NCBI GenBank assembly: GCA_950295325.1
Contig: OX485803.1
Location: 12,710,001 to 12,774,000 of the forward strand
Length of the DNA stretch: 64,000 bases
DNA from: Polytrichum commune
Lineage: Eukaryota; Streptophyta; Polytrichopsida; Polytrichales; Polytrichaceae
Direction: 5' to 3'
The notes under the pieces are model-generated. The model saw nothing but the letters and a program-made list of their open reading frames with translations, was not told the origin of the DNA and did not search any database. Numbering within the stretch: position 1 is the first letter of the stretch; the number at the start of each line of letters is the position of its first letter. Below, in pieces: positions 59,289 through 64,000 of the stretch. The position numbers and the translations under genes were made by a program.

Positions 59289-59372
59289 ATTGCATTGCGT
59301 AATTCCAAATAACATTATTGCATTGCGTAACCCCAAATAATGTTATTGCATTGGGTAATTCCAAATAGTAAG
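59289..59372. repeat. 28-bp tandem repeat, about three copies
   Basis: TGCATTGCGTAA or TGCATTGGGTAA followed by CCAAATA recurs at 59291, 59319 and 59347. A related word in the other orientation (TTATTTGGAATTACGGAGTGC) lies at 59175, so these may form the ends of a small MITE (59160-59372). Confidence 0.75.
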
Positions 59373-60053
59373 ACATAGTGATCAAGAAGCAGAACACACT
59401 ACTAAACACTTTTGTCCAGATTAACAGAGCCTCATTACCGTCAGTGCAGAGTGACAATATCACAACCATATCGCCATAAAACTATATGCAACTTTTGGAT
59501 TCACAGCACACATCTTTTAAATTTCAATATCTTGAGAAGCATACGTGTAAGAAGAATACATGACCAGCATAAATAACCAGAAGCCAGAGACTAAAAAGCG
59601 GTACTTAAAAGCTTGTATTGGCATTTTTTACATTTTTAAAGTGTACATTGGGTCGGCCCTACACCCTCGACAAGTCCTCACAACGGCAAAACTCCTCACC
59701 TCAACACATTTGAATCATGCACTACTTCCCAGCACAGAAAGTGAGAACTTCCGGCTCTTGTATGCTACCACCCCCCTTGAGGTTAATGCGCAATTGAGAG
59801 TACATCATTCCAGCAGACTCCGATCCTCGAAGAAACGGCTCATTGTGGTGTTCTTGTAATTCAATCATAAGAGTGGAAAAACCCCAGCACGGGGAGACCC
59901 TGAACTCCGACCCTAAGTTCGTAGACTTCTTCTATGGAAGAAGTGACCTATAATACAAAGTAGAGAATAATGCTTATTCCATTATTCAAAGAACAGGAAT
60001 TGCCAACCAGTGAGTAGCAAGCCAGTTGAGCAAACAGAACTCTCTTCCTTCAT

Positions 60054-61016
60054 TCATTCGAAGTTTCTTGTAATGCGACGCCTCTTAGGCGAATCCATGG
60101 GGTTGATCGAGTGCTGCAGCATGGACCACATGACGTGGACATCCTCGTAGTGGCAAGATCGAACTTCGTTGTAGAGCTTGCCCATGCCCCGCCCTGAATA
60201 GTCAGAAAAAGCCATAAGTGATCACAACATTGCAGAACAGCGATCACCCTCTCAAGTCTCTGAAAACATAAATCTAATCTTATGCTTCTCGAGACAGAAT
60301 ATGTATAAGAGACTTCTGGCTGGACTATCGTTTCTCGACTTATGCCTTGGCCAACACGATTGTACAACACACTAGCTCCACCCCAAATTACAACGTAGCA
60401 AATGCAAAGGAGTGCTTGACGAATCAAATCTCTTGCAATCTAAAGGACCGGCCAGATCAGCTACACTGACTCAAAATGAAGAAGCTAAAACAACTGATTT
60501 ATCTGCCAGATGGCCAAATTGAGAAGATGGCGTCGCTATCTCGTTCACTCTGCAAACTTTCGCGATCAACACGGCGAACGCTATTTCTAACTCTTGTAGT
60601 ATCGTATTGAAGCTGCACAACTAACTGAAGTATTACCACATGCAAGGACTAACTACAGCACTTTGATTCGGATATTAAATAGATATGTATCCTCACAGTT
60701 CTCCACTGGGAGCTTATGACCAGTGCGTAGACGTTAAATATTGCTACACTGCTTTGATCAATGCACTGAATACTTGCACGAAGGAGTATGTTACAAGAAC
60801 TCTTCGTAAGACGAATCGATATTGAACTTTTACAATTCTCGCACCGAGTGCTCAATTTCGACAATTGAGCAGATTTTCCAATTAGGCAGCAGAGTCTTAA
60901 GAGGGAGAAGAACTCCATAAGGCCAAGAATAAATACTCACCCCGCTTGTCAGGGCGTAGTCTCAAGAGAACAACACTGTGCATTGCAATCCACATTCTCC
61001 TGAACGAGGTTGTCAT
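60054..61016 (-). CDS. Small plant protein, 71 residues, two exons
   Basis: Exon 1 is 61016-60941, ending RLRPDKR plus one base, with donor G|GTGAGT. Exon 2 is 60193-60054, with acceptor TATTCAG. The joined frame (76 + 140 = 216 nt) is exactly in phase. The N-terminus MTTSFRRMWIAMHSVVLLRL is basic and hydrophobic, like a short membrane segment or targeting signal. The C-terminus GKLYNEVRSCHYEDVHVMWS is followed by a basic tail ending RRRITRNFE. I recall short plant proteins with a KLY.EV..CEYEDV.VMW core but know no function. The splice fit and codon choice make this a real gene despite its size. The GC-richer DNA upstream (61020-61690) is its likely promoter side. Confidence 0.7.
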
Positions 61017-62045
61017 CTTCCTCAACCACCCCATGCCTTCTCGCTTGACTGCTGCCAGCTTCCTCCCTTAGAAGCTTCTACGACCTTCCAGGCCAAAACT
61101 CGGAGTTCAAAACAAGAACAAATTAAAAACGCCTCAACAAGCCTCCACCCAACTCAACCAACCAACCAGCTGACCACTCCTCCACACAGAGCTCGGAACC
61201 TCCTCCTACTGCACTACAGCTGCAACTCCGCAACTTTCCCTAACTTTCGCAAGACTCCGTCCTCACACAAATCCTTGCAAAGAACTTCTACTTATGAAAG
61301 CTTCGAAGAAGAAGGAGAAAAAGAGACGCAGGGGAAGAAAGAAAGCGTTGTTTGCAAAGAAGAAGGATAAGTCCAGTAGCTCAAGAAACCGCGATACTGG
61401 ACTAAATCTCGCAAGACTTAGACATTCGAAGAGCTTGCGAGAAGGCGATCAGGGTCTACATAAGGGACCGATGCAGTCGTGGACGAGCACTCGACGAGGG
61501 GTGCGGGGACGCGAGGAGAGAGAGATGGCGGTATGGGCCTTCTATCCGCCATACCCTCGAGGAGCTCCCCTTCCTATGGACCCCGGAGGCTGGGCCGGGG
61601 ATGACGACTCCACCCGGCCCGGGATAATATCGCGGGCTGGCGTCGCGCCCGTTACCCGAGGGGGTGGGAGGGGGAGGGGGAGGGGGTTAACTTAACTTAG
61701 TATGTGTCGGCGGCCTGGAGAATTTAACCCCACCTAGTGGCCGTAATTAACCATAGTTAGTAATTACCACCCGAAATCTACGAGTCACCCCACCCTTTCC
61801 TCAATGATTGGTAGATCTAAACGGATCTAAGATTCCCGTGAACTCCAAGCATCGAATATTTAATGTAATAGTGCCAACCCCCCTAAAAAAGGATGTGTTG
61901 GATGGACGCCACATGTGCAATATTAGCTTGCCACCATGGACAATGCGAGTTTTTGTTGTTTTTTAAACCTCCCAACGAGAATCATGATTTGTATCCCGGG
62001 CCACCACAACTGCCATGTGACCGAAATAAGTGAGCCCCCCTCCTC
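61017..62045. other. 5' flank of the small gene, GC-rich then AT-rich
   Basis: The DNA is GC-rich to about 61690 and contains a G-rich run at 61660-61686. A + strand frame (61294-61695, KASKKKEKKRRRGRKK) is low complexity and I do not accept it as a gene. 61700-62045 is unremarkable. Confidence 0.4.
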
Positions 62046-62822
62046 CTCCTCTTCCTCGATATGTTATGTGTTATTAGTCTTCTTCGATCCAAGGTTGTTT
62101 TAATGTTGTGTGACTCTTGAATGAATGATGAATGATGCACATGAATGATAAATGTGGACGAGTTTCTCACTAGAACCTACTTTACCTTCCTCAATATGTC
62201 ATGTTATTACTCTTCTTTGATCCAAGGTCGTTTTAATGTTGTGTGACTCTTGAATGAATGATGAATGTGGACGAGTTTCTCACTAGAACCTACTTTACCT
62301 TCCTTGATATGTTATGTTATTACTCTTCTTCGATCCAAGGTCGTTTTAATGTTGTGTGACTCTTGAATGAATGATGCACGATGAATGATGAATGTGGACG
62401 AGTTTCTCACTAGAACCTACTTTACCTTCCTCGATATGTTATGTTATTACTCTTCTTCGATCCAAGGTCGTTTTAATGTTGTGTGACTCTTGAATGAATG
62501 ATGAATGATGCACGATGAATGATGAATGTGGACGAGTTTCTCACTAGAACCTACTTTACCTTCCTCGATATGTTATGTTATTACTCTTCTTCGATCCAAG
62601 GTCGTTTTAATGTTGTGTGACTCTTGAATGAATGATGCACAATGAAAGATGAATGTGGACGAGTTTCTCACTAGAATCTACTTTACCTTCCTCGATATGT
62701 TATGTTATTACTCTTCTTCGATCCAAGGTTGTTTTAATGTTGTGTGATTCTTGAATGAACGATGAATGATGCACAATGAATGACAAGTGTGGACGAGTTT
62801 CTCACTAGAACCTACTTTACCT
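62046..62822. repeat. Minisatellite, six copies of a 113-134-bp unit
   Basis: GATCCAAGGT recurs at 62086, 62219, 62332, 62459, 62593 and 62720 (spacings 133, 113, 127, 134 and 127). Each unit carries GTTTTAATGTTGTGTGA, a variable number of GAATGATG/CACGATG micro-units and GTGGACGAGTTTCTCACTAG. The micro-unit number explains the length differences. Confidence 0.93.
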
Positions 62823-63366
62823 TTCACTTAGGGCTACTTGACACATGAGACTGAGAGCCCGTGACCGGTACACTTCAAGCACTCTTGTCGGTGGGAAAAG
62901 GCGGAGCCGGTCCAAGTTTGCTTCACACTACGCTTTTGAGGGACCAACGGAGTATGTGAATGCAAGATGGATGTAAAAGTCTACATGGATTACTACATGG
63001 CATCAAATGGATCATGTTTCGTGGTCACTTGGACTATTTTCAAAAACCACCTCTTGGAGGTACGCTTAACACAAAACCAGGAGACCATGGCACTCCGAAC
63101 GCTCACAACCGTTGGTTTATTCTAATTTAACATGTGCGAGGACCCGCATGATTAGAAACTCATTGAAATAGCATTCGGTTGATGGTCCGGGCACATGTGA
63201 CTTCACACTACACTTGAGGGCCCGTGACCACACTACATGATCTTGGAGGTGTCTTGGGACAACCTTTGAACACTTTCTTTTGGGCTCTCACAATTTCATG
63301 GTCACGGTTCTCGGCTCGTGTGCGAAGTGGCCCTTAGTACATAGCTTGAACTTGACTACGTACACC
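62823..63366. other. Non-coding DNA
   Basis: The phrases GGGCCCGTGACC / GAGCCCGTGACCGG (62850 and 63210) and TTCACACTAC.CTT (62925 and 63202) suggest another diverged local duplication. No gene is seen. Confidence 0.4.
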
Positions 63367-63923
63367 TTTGATGATATTTAATATCACGTGCACTATTTGC
63401 GAAGAGCCTGAACTAGACGCCTAGAGAACTCAAAGTGTCACGTCCGTCCATTACTAGTGTGATACTATTTGTCAACATGAGTAACTTCTTGAAGTGAGAA
63501 ACTTTATTCATGTTATGATATTTGGTGTAGCACATCCGGACATTTGTGATGATAGTTTTGCACTTTAGTATGCAAGGGGAAGATGTAATTGAGCATATTG
63601 ATTGCAAGTGTCGTGTGTTTATGTTTCGATATGCAAGAGGAAGAGATTCTTGAGCACACTAATGTGAGTGTCGTTTAGGGTAAGTGACATCATTAATATC
63701 AACAACTTTGTCATTAGTGTCGTCACATGGCACTTGGCGTTCAAGTGCGCTTGTTAATATCACGGCATGAGCATGTTCAATAGTGTTATGAGGTGTGTCT
63801 ATATTACACAATGATCTACAAGCTGACAAAAAGTGTACACAAATGACACTCGCATTAGTATGCTCAAGAATCTTTATAGGGTGAGTGACATCATTATGCA
63901 TGTGACACTAATAAAGACCATCA
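63367..63923. mobile_element. MITE-like TIR element, inverted copy of 8878-9392
   Basis: The left end (TTTGATGATATTTAATATCAC) matches the inverted right end of the 8878 element. The right end (GTGACACTAATAAAGACCATC, 63902) matches its inverted left end. The interior (TTTAGTATGCAAGGGGAAGAT near 63565) also matches in reverse complement. Confidence 0.78.
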
Positions 63924-64000
63924 ACAACGAAGCACCATTGAGATGTTGGATGAAAATGCTCTGATAACTTGAGCCTTGCTTTGTCAATCCCTGAATTTAT

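Noticed and set aside
61294-61695. 133-residue basic open frame on the + strand
   Set aside because: Low-complexity Lys/Arg then Gly-rich text in GC-rich DNA, overlapping the promoter side of the small gene. No motif or splice support.

Overview
This window is nuclear DNA from a land plant. Spliced genes with GT..AG introns, TTTAGGG-type motifs and the mix of plant transposable elements (Copia, CACTA, MULE, PIF/Harbinger, tRNA-headed SINE, many short TIR elements) all point that way. The species cannot be named from the sequence. A nearly intact Tc1-like DD34E transposon and a single-exon CCDC47 homologue are unusual for a flowering plant and may hint at a non-flowering lineage, but that is only a guess.

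Five host genes can be supported; four of them had to be assembled from exons by matching splice sites and codon phase. (1) Positions 1-1874, + strand: the 3' part of a lysine-rich plant protein, four exons. (2) 6856-11170, - strand: a protein with DUF3598-like (lipocalin-type) sequence, about four exons. One of its exon starts has been amplified into a 103-bp tandem array in the upstream intron. (3) 34156-35574, - strand: an uninterrupted CCDC47/DUF1682 homologue, an ER membrane protein. (4) 46359-49370, - strand: a probable chloroplast DUF948-like membrane protein, five exons. (5) 60054-61016, - strand: a 71-residue two-exon plant protein.

Much of the rest is mobile DNA in layers. 2.9-5.0 kb: decayed CACTA (TNP2-type) coding sequence. 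8.9-9.4 kb: a TIR element sitting in one copy of a local repeat, with a second, inverted full-length copy at 63.4-63.9 kb. 11.3-12.0 kb: a TIR element filled with short tandem repeats. 18.8-29.6 kb: a MULE transposase gene split by an 8.6-kb Copia element that has 246/247-bp LTRs and a 5-bp target duplication; about 2.9 kb of unidentified DNA lies inside the Copia element between integrase and reverse transcriptase. 30.8 and 52.9 kb: two inverted copies of a 425-bp element flanked by TA. 32.3 and 51.5 kb: a non-autonomous element and a broken PIF/Harbinger relative sharing the same end. 35.8-38.9 kb: a TIR element, a Tc1-like transposon and a SINE, which with the CCDC47 upstream region break up a GTTCC-rich stretch. 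41.7-45.0 kb: a PIF/Harbinger transposase (two stop codons) convergent with an intact Myb/SANT-like partner ORF. 50.0-50.8 kb: two more TIR elements, one flanked by TAA. 62.0-62.8 kb: a six-copy minisatellite.

The host genes look unrelated in function and do not form a cluster. The main interest is the transposon history (nested insertions, pre-insertion sites, non-autonomous/autonomous pairs) and a few gene-structure oddities. No CRISPR array, rRNA or free-standing tRNA gene was seen.
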